Made by a program: the position numbers and the translations under genes. A DNA stretch of 64,000 nucleotides. Source: Adiantum capillus-veneris. Lineage: Eukaryota > Streptophyta > Polypodiopsida > Polypodiales > Pteridaceae. Below are positions 1 through 9,966 of this stretch, piece by piece (positions within the stretch are counted from its first letter, which is position 1; each line of letters opens with the position of its first letter). Under the pieces are notes generated by a model, which was not told the origin of the DNA, did no database searches, and saw only the letters and a program-made list of their open reading frames with translations. The DNA lies in NCBI GenBank assembly GCA_014529385.2, contig CM043971.1, forward strand, positions 59,782,709-59,846,708, written 5' to 3'.

Positions 1-492
1 ACCCCAAGAAGATTGGGCCGACTTGATAGATGGCCCTCCTTTATTCTCCTTTTCCATTGACGACACCCTACTTTGTTTCCACAAAGTAGAGATACAAGCA
101 ACAGAAGAGAGGGAGTCCTCTATCCATTATTTACGTGGTTATAAGGGTCATACGCCACAAGCCAAGTCGATAAATCTAGGATTCTAATAAAGTTGTTGCC
201 TAACATAAAGATGAAATCCCATTGACATATTTAGAATCCATAAACAACGTCTTTTTCCCCACGTTTAAGAGGCACGGCCACCATCCATAAACCATAAATA
301 TGATATGAGACTAAATCTAAACTAAATAGTAATCTTGTGTCACGTAGATTTGGGTCATCTTGACTCTTGGAACAATGAGTCTCTAATTTCACTTCTCTCA
401 ATAAGAGGGAGTGGAGAGTTTCTCAACTAATCAAGACCACCCATCCTTGACTGGCACCCTGAGCCAAACCCCCACTTTCCACCCCACACTCA
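1..492 (-). repeat. Part of the 3' LTR of TR-GAG copy A
   Basis: This block matches 9196-9680, 57262-57754 and 60672-61150. The shared LTR edge begins TGTGAGGTCCCC in the three other copies, so the window opens about 7 bases inside it. The match ends where the CACTA terminus starts at 493. It holds no gene. Confidence 0.8.
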
Positions 493-504
493 CACTACAA
501 GAGG
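493..504 (+). repeat. Left terminal inverted repeat of the CACTA element
   Basis: CACTACAAGAGG, the exact reverse complement of 6748-6759, and the CACTACAAGA-type end typical of plant CACTA elements. Confidence 0.92.
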
Positions 505-528
505 TTGTGTGCTCTTGTGACGCTGTTA

Positions 529-805
529 GCGACGGAAATACACTGGGTTTTTATAACCCCCGGCGTCGCTAAAACCGTCGCTAATAGCGTCGCTACGAGA
601 GCGTCGCTAAATACGTCGATACGAGAGCGTTGCTATATGCGTCGCTATAGGCATCGCGATATGCGTCGCTATATAGAGACGCTCATAGCGACGGTCATAG
701 CGACGGTTATAGCGACGTTTACACAGAAGTCTATAGCGACGCTTATAGCGACGCTTATAGCGACGTTCCAGAGCCATAAATAGCGACGGTTATAGCGACG
801 CTCGA
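529..805. repeat. Left subterminal repeat array of the CACTA element
   Basis: About twenty short units built on TAGCGACG or GCGTCGCTA occur in both orientations. Such subterminal motifs are the usual binding sites of the CACTA TNPA-type protein. The right end (6650-6738) has the same motif. Confidence 0.85.
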
Positions 806-1181
806 GAGAAATTTTTTTTGGTGACAGGGCATTGAATGCCCTGCCACCCATCAACCATATTGTACTTGATTCACTTTTTAAAAAAAGTGCAAGGGTAGAT
901 AATAGACCCAAAATAGTCACCCACAAGACGCATTGTTTGCAAAATTGACAAGCGTAAAATTGACAATTGTACACATCATAGGCAAAATGAATTGATTGGA
1001 AAATGTAATAATGACAATTGTACAACATCATGGGCATAAAGAATTGATTGGCAAAATGAACTGCGGTGACAAATGTAATAATATACATGGTTCAAAAAGA
1101 CGTATAAAATCCGTCTCATGATACATAAGCTATGAGAAACCCTAAACTAATGCTATCTAGCTACGGCTAAAGTGACGTCGT

Positions 1182-2436
1182 CTAGTCAGACGTCTCATCG
1201 CGTCCAAGCGGCGTATCTGTCGGATTCTGCAAAAAAAGACAATAAGACACTTTTCAGTAAGTATAAACATATAACGACATTTATAAAACAATACAAAAAA
1301 TAGAAAAGAGTAAACCCTAATACTAACCATGCCGCCGCGAGAACTGAGAATGTCCATCAGGGCGTTTAAGCCCTTCCTGCCTGCGTACTCGCGCTCGTAC
1401 GGTGTGGGATCACGTCCTGTCATCGACCACTGTCAAAACATACAAAGATTTCATTATGTTAGAATTAAAAACTCATAAACCCTAAACTATCGAACATAAA
1501 GAGCAATGCAAAAACACTTACAAAATAGGCCTCAAATAATGCCCATCCACCGCTCCCCAAGTGGTACGAGCTTCCTGCCTCTACTCGCGCTCTAGCTGCA
1601 TCCTTTTGTTGCTTCCACTTGTCGGGATACTCGCGCGCTGCTTTCTTCGCATTCTTCCAATCTTCTTTGGCCAGCCAATCTGGCCTGTTCCACCCATGCT
1701 TGATTGCTTTTTGCACTTCGAAACGCTTGTGTTTGCAGTATTCGCGCATTCGAATCTTCATCAGGTCTTCATTGAAGCGCTGATCCCGTGTTGGAACGGG
1801 AAACTCATCATGAAGTATGCTGATGACTCTGTCTTGTAAATCACTTGGTACTTCACTCCATTTGTTTAGTATGTAGTGTCTAAACAGCTGAGAGCAAAGA
1901 CCACGCATGCGCGAGATCACCTTCTTGCCGTCATCATCCATGATGATGCCGCCGCTGAAGTCGATGGAGTAAGGCAAGCCCTCTGGCCAGTGACGCGTGA
2001 ACCTGGGTGTCCCGGCAGGGGTCTCTAGCGGCGTGTCGATGTGGGTACGGACGTCAGGTTTCTCCATCGGCGTCTGGGCCCCGAAGCGAGGAGTGTCGAG
2101 TGGGGTGGCTCCTGGAGGAGTAGGTAGAGGTGTGTAGCTGCTAGGAACAGTGAGCCGCGCAAAACCTGGCGTAGATGGCGATGCTGTGGCTGGTGTGGGG
2201 GCAGGCAAAGAAGGGGAAGGTAAAGAGCCTCTTCGAACACGAGGCGGTGTGGAGGCATCGGCGGCGGAATCCCCACAACAACCGCCATCGCCACCACTAG
2301 AGCGCCGGTGTCTAGACGAGTGTGAAGATTGTCTCGTCGACACCGAAGCTTCGGAGCGCGCCGAATGCTCCGAAAGAGAGGGAGATGCGGATGGAGTAGG
2401 AACGCGCGATGATGCGCCAGAGCGATGACGCTCCAC
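1182..2436 (-). CDS. Three-exon CACTA accessory transposase, Ptta/En-Spm (Transposase_24-like) protein
   Basis: Exon 1 is 2436-1522, ending at a GTAAGT donor. Exon 2 is 1429-1328, preceded by a TTTTGACAG acceptor and followed by a GTTAGT donor. Exon 3 is 1226-1182, preceded by TTTTTTGCAG and ending in TAG. The frames join without a stop and give about 353 residues. Residues 1-150 are Ser/Pro/Thr-rich and probably disordered. Residues about 165-305 carry an aromatic and basic helical region (motifs such as LFRHYILNKW, RPDWLAKEDW and ALFEAYF) like the plant Transposase_24 domain of CACTA TNPA-like proteins, which bind subterminal repeats. The splice sites make this the best-preserved gene in the element. 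Expression is not shown by sequence. Confidence 0.75.
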
Positions 2437-2762
2437 GTACCACTGTCTCTGCTACAGTGACAAAGAAGAAACAAACTCCTCATTATCCATACCTGCATTA
2501 AACACACGAATATTTAAACTTAATATTGAATGAATAGAGTAGACAATGACGCAAAGACCATTAAATACAATGACGTAATGACGCATATAAATACAATGAC
2601 GCAATGAATTGAGTGATAGAAGAGGCAAGTCGAAAACTCAGAATTTTCAATCAAAAGATGTGAGCGCGAGTAGAAAAGAGCGTTATACACCATGGAAGGT
2701 ACTTAGAGAGCCAGAGCTTTTACAACACGGAGCAAAATTGTTCAAATACAATATTTGTGGAT

Positions 2763-4666
2763 TTAAGAGATCTCTCTCTCATCCTCGCATAACTCATGAT
2801 AACTTCCTATATCTATATAGAGCTCTCCATTTAAACACATATCCTCTGTTTCATTTTGTAGCTCCTCTGCATGCACCCCATATAGAGTAGTAGCATCTTG
2901 ATGCTCGTCTGGCACCACCGCAACGGCTTCTGATTGAGCATCTTCTCTGATCTCCTCCATTGATGCCGTTGTGATTGGCACATGGTAGCCTTCATACGTC
3001 CTTGCACTACGAGGGGCTACCTCTATGACGTACCACCGGTTTGATGTAGACTTTGTAGGATGAAATATTACCTGCCAGAGCCACATAACTTACATGAGAG
3101 CTTTCAAGCACATAACTTGTAAAAGGTAGATTTGCTTCTTCTGTGAGGGTGCCCTACGTGCATTCAGTCTAGGTCCACATGTGACACATACTCTGTATCT
3201 GCTTGTTTGAAGCCCTGCATGTATACACATGATAATAGATCAACTATGGGAAAAAACAAGATTTACAGTGTCTGAGTGAGGAGTGTCAATAGATCACCTG
3301 AGCATTCTGTTAGCCCGGGATAGTCATGCATGGTCCACATTAGAATGCCTCTGATCAAAGCATTCCGTCATCCTGTGTGTCGGCTCATATCCACCACCTC
3401 TATGCCAATCCACAATTGTTGTAGCTCTTCCAATAGTGGACGAAGATACACATCCATATTCCCCACTTTATATCGCCCTGGCACAATCAAGCTTAGCCAT
3501 AGGTGCCCCTTCTTCGTAGTCAACCACGGGGGAATGTTGTAGTTGACGATGACAACGGGCCATACACTGTAAGATGTTGATCTTTGACCAAATGGATTTA
3601 CGCCATCCATAGCCAGGCCTAAGCGCAAATTTCGAGCTTCCCTGGCAAAATCCGACCATGTTTCATCTATATGTTTCCAGGCTGCACAATCTGCAGGAAT
3701 TCGTAGCACACCATCCGAAGATTTATTCTCCTCATGCCATGATGCTAGGGCGGCCATGGACTTACATTCGAAGAAATGCTTGATGCGAGGAAGCAGAGGA
3801 AAATGTCGCAAAACCTTTTGTGGAATTTTTGTCCCGTGGAGATCTACTCGATATCTTTCGGAATCACATTTCGGACACTTCTCCATGTCTATGTATTCCC
3901 CTCTGAAAAGAATGCAGTCATTAGGACAAGCGTGGATAGAATTGTAATCCATCCCCAAGTTTCGCAAAATCTTTCTTGCTTCATCTCGGGAATCTGGCAT
4001 CACATTGTCAGCTGGTAGTATGTGCTCTCTAAGCAATCTACACAACATAAAAAAACGATACAGTCGTGTAAAAATCTATCAGATCATTATACATTTAGAG
4101 TTTTATTAAAGTAAACTAATTGTAATAGATCACGTAAAAAGCGCTGTGATGCTAGTGTCACTCCATCCAAACTTTGCCTGCATGTTGAGAAGAACCAGGA
4201 GTGCTTTCAATCTAGACATACGTGCTCCATTATACAATGGCGTATCGGCTTCACTTTTCATATCATCATAGATAAGCCTTTCTGAATCCATGATCGTCTC
4301 GATCATTTCATCAATCTCGGGCTCAAACATTGCCTCGTTGGGAATGTGCTCTGCATGATCATCCCCCGAGCTGTCAGAGGCTACATCTTGTGGCCTCACA
4401 TATGCTGCTTGACCAAAGCGCTTGCGAACACGTCTATTGGGTTGCAAGATTGCTGCTTGTTGGCCAGCGTCAGAGTCCGACGAGTTATAATTGGCAACAA
4501 CTCGATCTATAATAGATGGATCGAACTCGCCAAATTCGCGAACGTGCTGCAAAGAAACACGTCTTGTCCGTCGCACAACATGCTTGCATTGATTACAAGG
4601 ATATAAGACCCTCGTTGAGAGATAGGTGTTTCGGTTGGACGGTCCCACATCCTCGTCACTACTCAT
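2763..4666 (-). pseudogene. CACTA TNP2 transposase, internally deleted
   Basis: Exon 1 (4666-4134) has an N-terminal CNQCKH-type Cys motif, an acidic region, then a segment like the start of TNP2 (ending at the GWSD motif). A 96 bp intron (4133-4038, GT to AG) joins it to exon 2 at 4037. Exon 2 contains TNP2 hallmarks: HACPNDCILFRGEY, CPKC, RLGLAMDGVNPFG and MDVYLRPLLEEL. A TGA at 3368-3370 breaks the frame, after which MWTMHDYPG can still be read to about 3290. The ORF at 3086-2763 resembles the C-terminal DUF4216 region (HPTKS..RWYVIEVAPR). Roughly 500 residues normally between these parts are gone, so it cannot encode an active transposase. Confidence 0.85.
3087..3367 (-). pseudogene. Junction of the deleted TNP2 gene
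   Basis: Minus-strand reading still shows the MWTMHDYPG motif near 3320-3290, a possible GT donor at about 3288, and a CVTCGP-like Cys segment near 3190-3170 before the DUF4216-like ORF. The catalytic core normally found here is missing. Confidence 0.55.
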
Positions 4667-4728
4667 AATGAGGATAAAAATCTTATAACCTGGACAAAAA
4701 ATTTAATATTCTATTGGCATTCTTCGTC

Positions 4729-4732
<4 letters not shown>

Positions 4733-4761
<29 letters not shown>
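4733..4761. repeat. (CT)n microsatellite
   Basis: Uninterrupted CT dinucleotides upstream of the TNP2 first exon on the minus strand. Confidence 0.95.
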
Positions 4762-4764
<3 letters not shown>

Positions 4765-5180
4765 ACCTCACATTCTCTAGTCATGTCCAATCCCCGCACA
4801 CCTCGGTCTAGAGGTGCACGAAGATCAGAACCACCGGGTTATAATCTCGTCTTTATTGGTCAATACCTATATTTGTGGGTATAAGAAATCTACACACCCA
4901 CGTCTACATGATACTGCATGTAGTGGACAAAACCCCTTTGCCTCTTCTCTAGCTGTAGCACTTCACAACATCTTAACATCTTTTCACAGTAGATCTTTTC
5001 ACTGTTCGTCTAACTCTAAACCCTAAATCGTAAGTAATTCTTGCGTGGACTCGATCTAACGTAAATAAGCATAAATCTAACTAAAAATAAACCTAAATCT
5101 AATTTAACGTAAGTCTACATCTAACCTAATCTTTAACGTCTTTTGGGATAGTTTCCTACGACGTTAAAACTCTCTTCTTC

Positions 5181-5220
<40 letters not shown>

Positions 5221-5400
5221 ACCTAAATAAACCTAAGTCTAATCTAATATAACATAAATCTAAATCTAACATAAATTATGTTATATTAAAAACAAAAAAC
5301 TAAACTAACAGGGATTATAAGAACCTTAAAACTGATTTAACACATAATTTTTCACATAACTCGGCAAGAGTTGGCATTCTCATCACTAAAGATGTGAGAG
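4762..5400. other. CACTA interior without a gene; low-complexity CTAAAT-rich repeats
   Basis: Repeats of the type AACCTAAATCTAATTTAACG run from about 5040 to 5300 and include a (GT)n tract near 5186-5214. No credible reading frame is present. A block from about 5057 to 5216 recurs at 5747-5930 as a direct repeat around the HMA fragment. Confidence 0.7.
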
Positions 5401-5715
5401 TTAACTTCCGGCGGTGACGCTGCCTCATCTCCATCCACATCTGACGACAGCAATTGGCCCTTTAGACCGTTCTTGCTCTTGCTACTAACTTTGAAGTTGC
5501 TGTTGAATGACTAGAGGTTGTCTAGATGGTCAATGTGTCGGGGATGTAGTGACTCTTGCCGCCCTGAAGATCCACCTTCTTCCCTATCTTCTGAAGACAT
5601 TTCACCAGTACTTTTGGATTGACGGAGCCCACCATGAGTGAAGGCAGCAATACCCTATATTCCATTGAGGGCTTTCTTCACCCGCTTCATGCAGGCATCG
5701 CAGTCTATGGAGACC
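5400..5715 (-). pseudogene. Captured fragment of a heavy-metal-associated (HMA/HIPP-type) domain gene
   Basis: Minus-strand translation from 5715 gives an HMA N-terminus with the metal-binding pair in DCDAC (codons 5702-5691), then KRVKKALNGI, a TAG stop, and in another frame VNPKVLVKCLQKIGKKVDL (about 5625-5560), which matches the second half of a plant HMA fold. Downstream is an acidic, Ser-rich tail (DVDGDEAASPPEV) that ends in a stop. HIPP proteins bind metals through the CxxC and are otherwise unrelated to CACTA genes. The stop and frameshift make it a pseudogene. It lies between direct repeats inside the transposon, as expected for transduplication. No CaaX end is visible. Confidence 0.62.
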
Positions 5716-5746
5716 TAAATCTAATCTAATATAACGTAAATCTAAA

Positions 5747-5930
5747 TCTAGCGTAAATAAACGTAAATCTAGTTAAAAATAAACCTAAATCTAATCTAAT
5801 TTAACTTAAATAAACCTAAATCTAATTTAACGTAAGTCTACATCTAACCTAATCTTTAACGTCTTTTAGGATAGTTTCCTACGACGTTATAACTCTCTTC
5901 TTCTTGTGTGTGTGCGCGTGTGTGGATGTG
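5747..5930. repeat. Direct repeat of the 5057-5216 block
   Basis: Both copies share the CTAAATCTAATTTAACG type repeats followed by a GTCTTTTGGGATAGTTTCC-like stretch, ACGTTA and a GT-rich tract. The two copies bracket the captured HMA fragment. The core recurs again near 6078 and, diverged, at 40918-40950. Confidence 0.75.
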
Positions 5931-6104
5931 TGTGCCAATAAAAAGAGATAAATGGTATAACCTTTCTATCACCCATGCCAAGTATGATAGATTGATTATG
6001 CCATTTCCCTCTTGAATAATAGGTCTTGAGTTCAACTCCTCGTCGGCTAGATCTTTAGGTCTTTTAATTTTAATTAGTTTCCTACGACGTTAAATTAGTT
6101 TCTC

Positions 6105-6329
6105 TCTCTTTCTCTCTCAATGTGTGTGCGTTTTTTTGGATCGTATGCATGTTTTCTCTCTCTTTTCCTCTCTCAATGTGTGCGTTTTTTGTTTATGCAT
6201 GTTCTCTCTCTCTTTTCCTCTCTCAATGCGTGCGTTTTTTGTTTATGCATGCTCTCTCTCTCTTTTCCTCTCTCAATGTGTGTGTGCATTCTTTGTTTAT
6301 GTATGTGTGTGTGCGTTTTTGTTTATGTT

Positions 6330-6360
<31 letters not shown>

Positions 6361-6560
6361 AAAAACACTATGTGTGTGTGTGTATGTATGTGTGAGAGAG
6401 AGAGAGAGAGGGAGAGAGAAAGAGGGGAAGGAAACATGAGAATGAGGAGAGGGAAGGAGAATACCTGGCTCTCCTTCCTCTCCTCGTGTGTGTGTGTGTG
6501 TGTGTGTGTGGAGAAGAAAAAGAGAGAGAGAGAGAGAGAGAGAGGAAGAGCATTACCTGC
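6105..6560. repeat. Tandem repeat of about 57 bp and CT/GT/AG microsatellites
   Basis: Three to four copies of a unit with TTTTCCTCTCTCAATG, GTGCGTTTTTTG and TTTATGCATG lie at about 6110-6310. They are followed by (CT)n at 6333-6360, (GA)n near 6393-6420, (GT)n near 6487-6510 and (GA)n near 6520-6543. Long open frames across this stretch are low-complexity artefacts. Confidence 0.85.
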
Positions 6561-6649
6561 TCCTTGCTTGAGGGCGCCGAAAAACTTGGATCTGAGATCT
6601 GAGTTTTTGGGCGCGCTCGGTTATTTTTTTAGCCCAGCCGGTGTCGCTA

Positions 6650-6738
6650 TGAGCGTCGCAAATTTCTTTGTAAATTTACGACGCTCATAGCGACGCTGGG
6701 AATTTTTTTTTTGAGCGTCGCTGTGTGAGCGTCACTAA
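6650..6738. repeat. Right subterminal repeats of the CACTA element
   Basis: Units of GAGCGTCGC/GACGCTCATAGCGACG in both orientations, the same motif family as at 529-805. Confidence 0.8.
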
Positions 6739-6747
6739 TATGAATAG

Positions 6748-6759
6748 CCTCTTGTAGTG
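6748..6759 (-). repeat. Right terminal inverted repeat of the CACTA element
   Basis: CCTCTTGTAGTG, the exact inverse of the left end. Confidence 0.92.
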
Positions 6760-7495
6760 AATTTATCAAAACAGTGACAGTTTTATCAAACAGTTCTTTC
6801 ACTAATCTATGAAAACATATGTTTGTTTCTTGTGTTAGAATCACGTTTCTTGGACAGTTAAAGGGGTTCCCTATGCTTAGCTTCCCAAGTCAACATGAAT
6901 AACAATGCTGAATTATAAATTAATCTTATCGGATTAGCGATAGGTTTGATTACCTCCTCTGTTTGAGGTTGGATGACTTCGACTTCTTCCACAACCAATA
7001 CCTCTACTTGAGCAATGTTTGGAGTAGTTGATGCCTTCCTCTTCACCTTTCATGGAGGTGGAGCGACATGAGCGTCCTTTGAGCTTCGGGTCACTCGCTT
7101 CGGGGCCATCGTAACGAGGTAGAGAAAAGGGAGAGAGAGAAATAGAACTCAAGAATCCAAAGGGAAACACAACGATGATGGTAGAGAAAAATTGGAGATG
7201 GAGATGGCTTGAAGGTAAGAGCTTGAGGGAGGTTGAGGGAGAGGAGGTAGCTCTGACATCAAGGCAAGAGAGCTTCCGCTTCTAAGAGTGTGTGTCTGTC
7301 TCCTTCAAAGTGAAGGGAGAGGAGTCTTTATATAGGTTCTCAAGGCCAGCTAAGAATAGAGGGATAAGTTCGCGTACGTTCAACACTCCCAATATATATA
7401 TATATATATAATTTTTTTTTTTTTTGTGGATAGGGATTGTGATGCATGATTTTGATTCTCCAATTTTAAAAGAAGCTTGGCTTCTAAAACAAGAA
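6760..7495 (-). repeat. Remainder of the TR-GAG copy A 3' LTR with promoter
   Basis: This aligns with 58288-59040 of copy B. On the minus strand it contains a TATATAAA box (7327-7334), a CT-rich leader and a short Lys/Val/Glu-rich reading frame (about 7110-6856) that is frameshifted between the copies. An AT-dinucleotide and poly-T run (7393-7425) is specific to this copy. The purine-rich minus-strand stretch opposite about 7497-7520 is a candidate polypurine tract, so I place the LTR start there. The precise edge is uncertain. Confidence 0.55.
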
Positions 7496-7918
7496 CTCTA
7501 AACTTAACTCCCTTTTCTTTCTTTCCTAAAATTACTCCTCCTTTCCTAAAATTTCTCTCTCTTTCCTAAAGGGTCAACTCTTATCATTAGATACAATCTT
7601 GAGGCTTAAGTTTCCCATCAACCTATAGTTTTCAAGTGAATAAGGATCATAATTCATAGTTCAAGAGTCCGATTTTCAATCCGATCGTTTTGTTGAAACG
7701 CTTTAAGACCTAACAAAATGTGAACCTTAAATATTTGCAAAAATGTTATTGAAAAATATTAGGTACATTACAATCTTCCCAACTTAGGGATTCGAGATGT
7801 CCTCATCTCAAGGAAAAGTGAGGATACTCCTACTTTAATTACAATCATTATGTCTCAAAGGGTGATGTCCTTAATTTGCTTCACTTGCGACTACTATTGA
7901 TCCATTAACCAATTGTGG

Positions 7919-8617
7919 ACAAGAGTTTCGATAATGTCCCAACTCTCCACATTCAAAGCATCGAACATTCAAGCGTCGATAATCTTGCACATTAGTGGCA
8001 TAAGATAACTATGGATGACTATCTCTGAAGCTCTGATTCCGTTCAATTCTTCTTGTAATCCCTTGTTACTTCATCAAAGGTTTAGCTCGTAGTAAAGCAT
8101 CTTGTTCTGTGGTAGGCTTCAGGGCTTCCAATCGCGAGCTAATTGGTTCTCCTAAACCTTGACAAAAGCGAGCTATCTGCTGCTCTATGGTCATTGATGG
8201 TGTGTAATGCCTAAGCTTTACAAACTTTGAGTAGTACTCTTCCAAGGATAAGTTGTATTGTTTCAAGCTAAAGAACTCATTCATCTTTATCGCTTCATGG
8301 GCAGGGGGTAAGTATCTTTCCTTCACCGCTTGTTTGATTTCCCACCAACTCTGAGAGTTCTCCAACACTCCCATGTCACGACAATGTTGCTTCCACCATA
8401 CTTTTGCTTGTCTTGATAGACGAAACATCCCTGACATCGCTTGATTTGCAGGTGTGGTCCTTGCAGCAGAGAAGTAATCATCCATAGCTTCCATCCATAC
8501 TTCTGCATCTTTCTCAATGTCAGCCCTCTCTTTTAAAAGAAGATGGTTGCATTTGTTTGAGCAACAACTTCTTCTCCTGAATCTCCATATAAATAGCATT
8601 GTTATGAGGGTTTTCAA
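7919..8617 (-). pseudogene. gag: Retrotransposon gag with zinc knuckle (TR-GAG copy A)
   Basis: The ORF 8617-8066 is a Retrotrans_gag domain with the motifs WMEAMDDYFSAA, AKVWWKQHC, WWEIKQAVKERYLPPAHE and SLEEYYSKFVKLRHYT, which forms the capsid of the particle. The frame ends at a TAA (8066-8068) where copy B has GAA. Reading on through one further TAG gives a CCHC knuckle CFECGELGHYRNSC (7960-7919) that would bind element RNA. No protease or RT follows. The N-terminus differs from copy B, so the start is unclear. Two stops make it non-functional as it stands. Confidence 0.85.
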
Positions 8618-8694
8618 ACGTAGAAGTGATTTGAGGATTCCCTTCAGTGTACATCAATGTTTATAATAATTCAAATCAATAGGGTACTTTCCAA

Positions 8695-8945
8695 ACTTAG
8701 ACTTATTCAATCCACTAAAAACTCAATCGTATGACTTAACTAATCATTACTTATTTGATTCATTAAAACTCAATCACATGACCTAACTAATCTTGACTTA
8801 ACCAGTCCATCAAGCTTAGTCACATGACTTAACTAGTCATGATCACATGACTTAGCTAGTCATGGGTTATCCAATCACATGACTTAACCAATCATGGCTC
8901 ATTCAAGCCTTCAAAAAAATCACTTTCATGACTTAACTAGTCAAA
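8695..8945. repeat. Degenerate tandem repeats in the TR-GAG leader
   Basis: Six or more units of the form CAATCACATGACTTAACTAG with variable spacers lie between the primer site and gag. The same array is present at 60175-60425 in copy B with different unit counts. They may act in packaging or simply be slippage products. Confidence 0.8.
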
Positions 8946-9174
8946 CAATTTCTTTGTAAAAAAAAAACTCAATCTTCTATTAAAAAAATCATCAAAATTT
9001 CATATAGGGGTCTACAAAAGAGATCGCTCCATGAGCACACATAATAGAGGTTTCGACCATAACTATGGTACACGTCAATCGACATAACATAATATCTCTG
9101 CGAGTCCGGTAATGGGTATAGAAAACCATACACGTGAGGAAGCTTGAAGTAGTCAATTTGATCTCTTTAACCTA

Positions 9175-9188
9175 GGTTTTGATACCAA
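9175..9188 (-). other. Primer-binding site, initiator tRNA-Met type
   Basis: Minus strand TTGGTATCAAAACC directly follows the LTR end ACCTCACA. It is close to the TGGTATCAGAGC complement of plant initiator tRNA-Met and fixes the element orientation as minus. Confidence 0.8.
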
Positions 9189-9189
9189 T

Positions 9190-9966
9190 TGTGAGGTCCC
9201 CAAGCTCGAGAAGATTGGGGCGACTTGATAGACGGTCTTGCTTTATTCTCCTTTTCCATTGATGACACCCTACTATGTTTTCACAAAGTAGAGATACGAG
9301 CAAAAGAAGAGATGGAGTCTTCTATCCTTCATTTACGTGGTTATGAGGGTCATATGCCACAAGCCAGGATGATAAATATAGGAGTCTCACATGAAGATGA
9401 AATCCCATTGACATATTTTGAATCCATAAACAACGCCTTTTCCCCAAGTTTAAGAGGCACGGATGCCATCCATAAACCATAAATATGATATGAGACTTAA
9501 TCTAAACTAGATATTAATCTTGTGTCACGTAGATTTGGGTCATCTTGACTCTTGGCATAATGAGTCTCTAATTTCACTTCTCTTAATAAGAGGGAGTGGA
9601 GAGTTTCTTGACTCATCCAGACCACCCATCCTTGACTGGCAACATGAGCCAGTCCCCCACTTTCCACCCCACACTCACACGTTTTACCACACTATTTAAC
9701 ATATACAAACAATGTTCCTTAATTAATTCCAAACTCAGGTTCTTTTATACAGTCCTTCAAACAATACCAAAACAATTCAAACAAGGCATAATGAAGAAAG
9801 CCCTATTATTCAATAGAAATAACATTTCCAATTTCTCATGAGTTGCTGCTACCCACAAACTTTCTCTGTCTAACCAACAAAGCCTTTGCAAAGGATTTAT
9901 TCGCTAACCACGAATTGCGCAACCTTCCCATCTCGCTAACCGCGAGGCATCCCGCTACCCGCGAGG
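9190..9966 (-). repeat. Truncated 5' LTR of TR-GAG copy A
   Basis: Begins TGTGAGGTCCCC and matches 57255-58030 and 60666-61441. It ends in GCGAGG-type short repeats and then runs into RT sequence at about 9967, exactly as copy B does. It lacks the TATA-bearing U3. Confidence 0.8.

Larger units (their letters stand above)
493..6759 (-). mobile_element. CACTA (En/Spm) DNA transposon with internal deletions and a captured gene fragment
   Basis: The ends are perfect 12 bp inverted repeats, CACTACAAGAGG at 493-504 and CCTCTTGTAGTG at 6748-6759. Subterminal arrays of TAGCGACG-type units lie inside both ends. The minus strand carries a TNP2-type transposase remnant and a downstream three-exon Ptta/En-Spm (Transposase_24-like) gene, the usual CACTA gene pair and order. 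The flanking triplets (TCA at 490-492, AAT at 6760-6762) do not match, so no target duplication is visible. The TNP2 deletion makes the copy non-autonomous. Sequence between 4670 and 6120 holds low-complexity repeats and a captured HMA-domain fragment. Confidence 0.92.
1..9966 (-). mobile_element. Gag-only LTR retrotransposon (TR-GAG type), copy A, interrupted by a CACTA element
   Basis: On the minus strand this reads 5' LTR remnant (9190-9966), primer-binding site (9175-9188), leader repeats, a gag reading frame with a zinc knuckle, then a promoter-bearing 3' LTR (about 7495 down to 6760, continued at 492-1). No protease, RT or integrase is present between gag and the 3' LTR, the layout of non-autonomous TR-GAG elements. 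Copy B at 57255-61441 is closely similar throughout. The left end lies outside the window. The 3' LTR is split by the CACTA element at 493-6759, and about 530 bp of LTR present in copy B is missing at that point. The 5' LTR lacks its U3 part and abuts RT sequence. Confidence 0.7.

Noticed and set aside
1130-5030. Scattered CCCTAAA words as interstitial telomere repeats
   Set aside because: Only single copies occur, with no tandem run.
6120-6690. Overlapping open frames of 90-190 codons
   Set aside because: They translate CT/GT/GA microsatellites and a 57 bp tandem repeat and have no protein-like composition.
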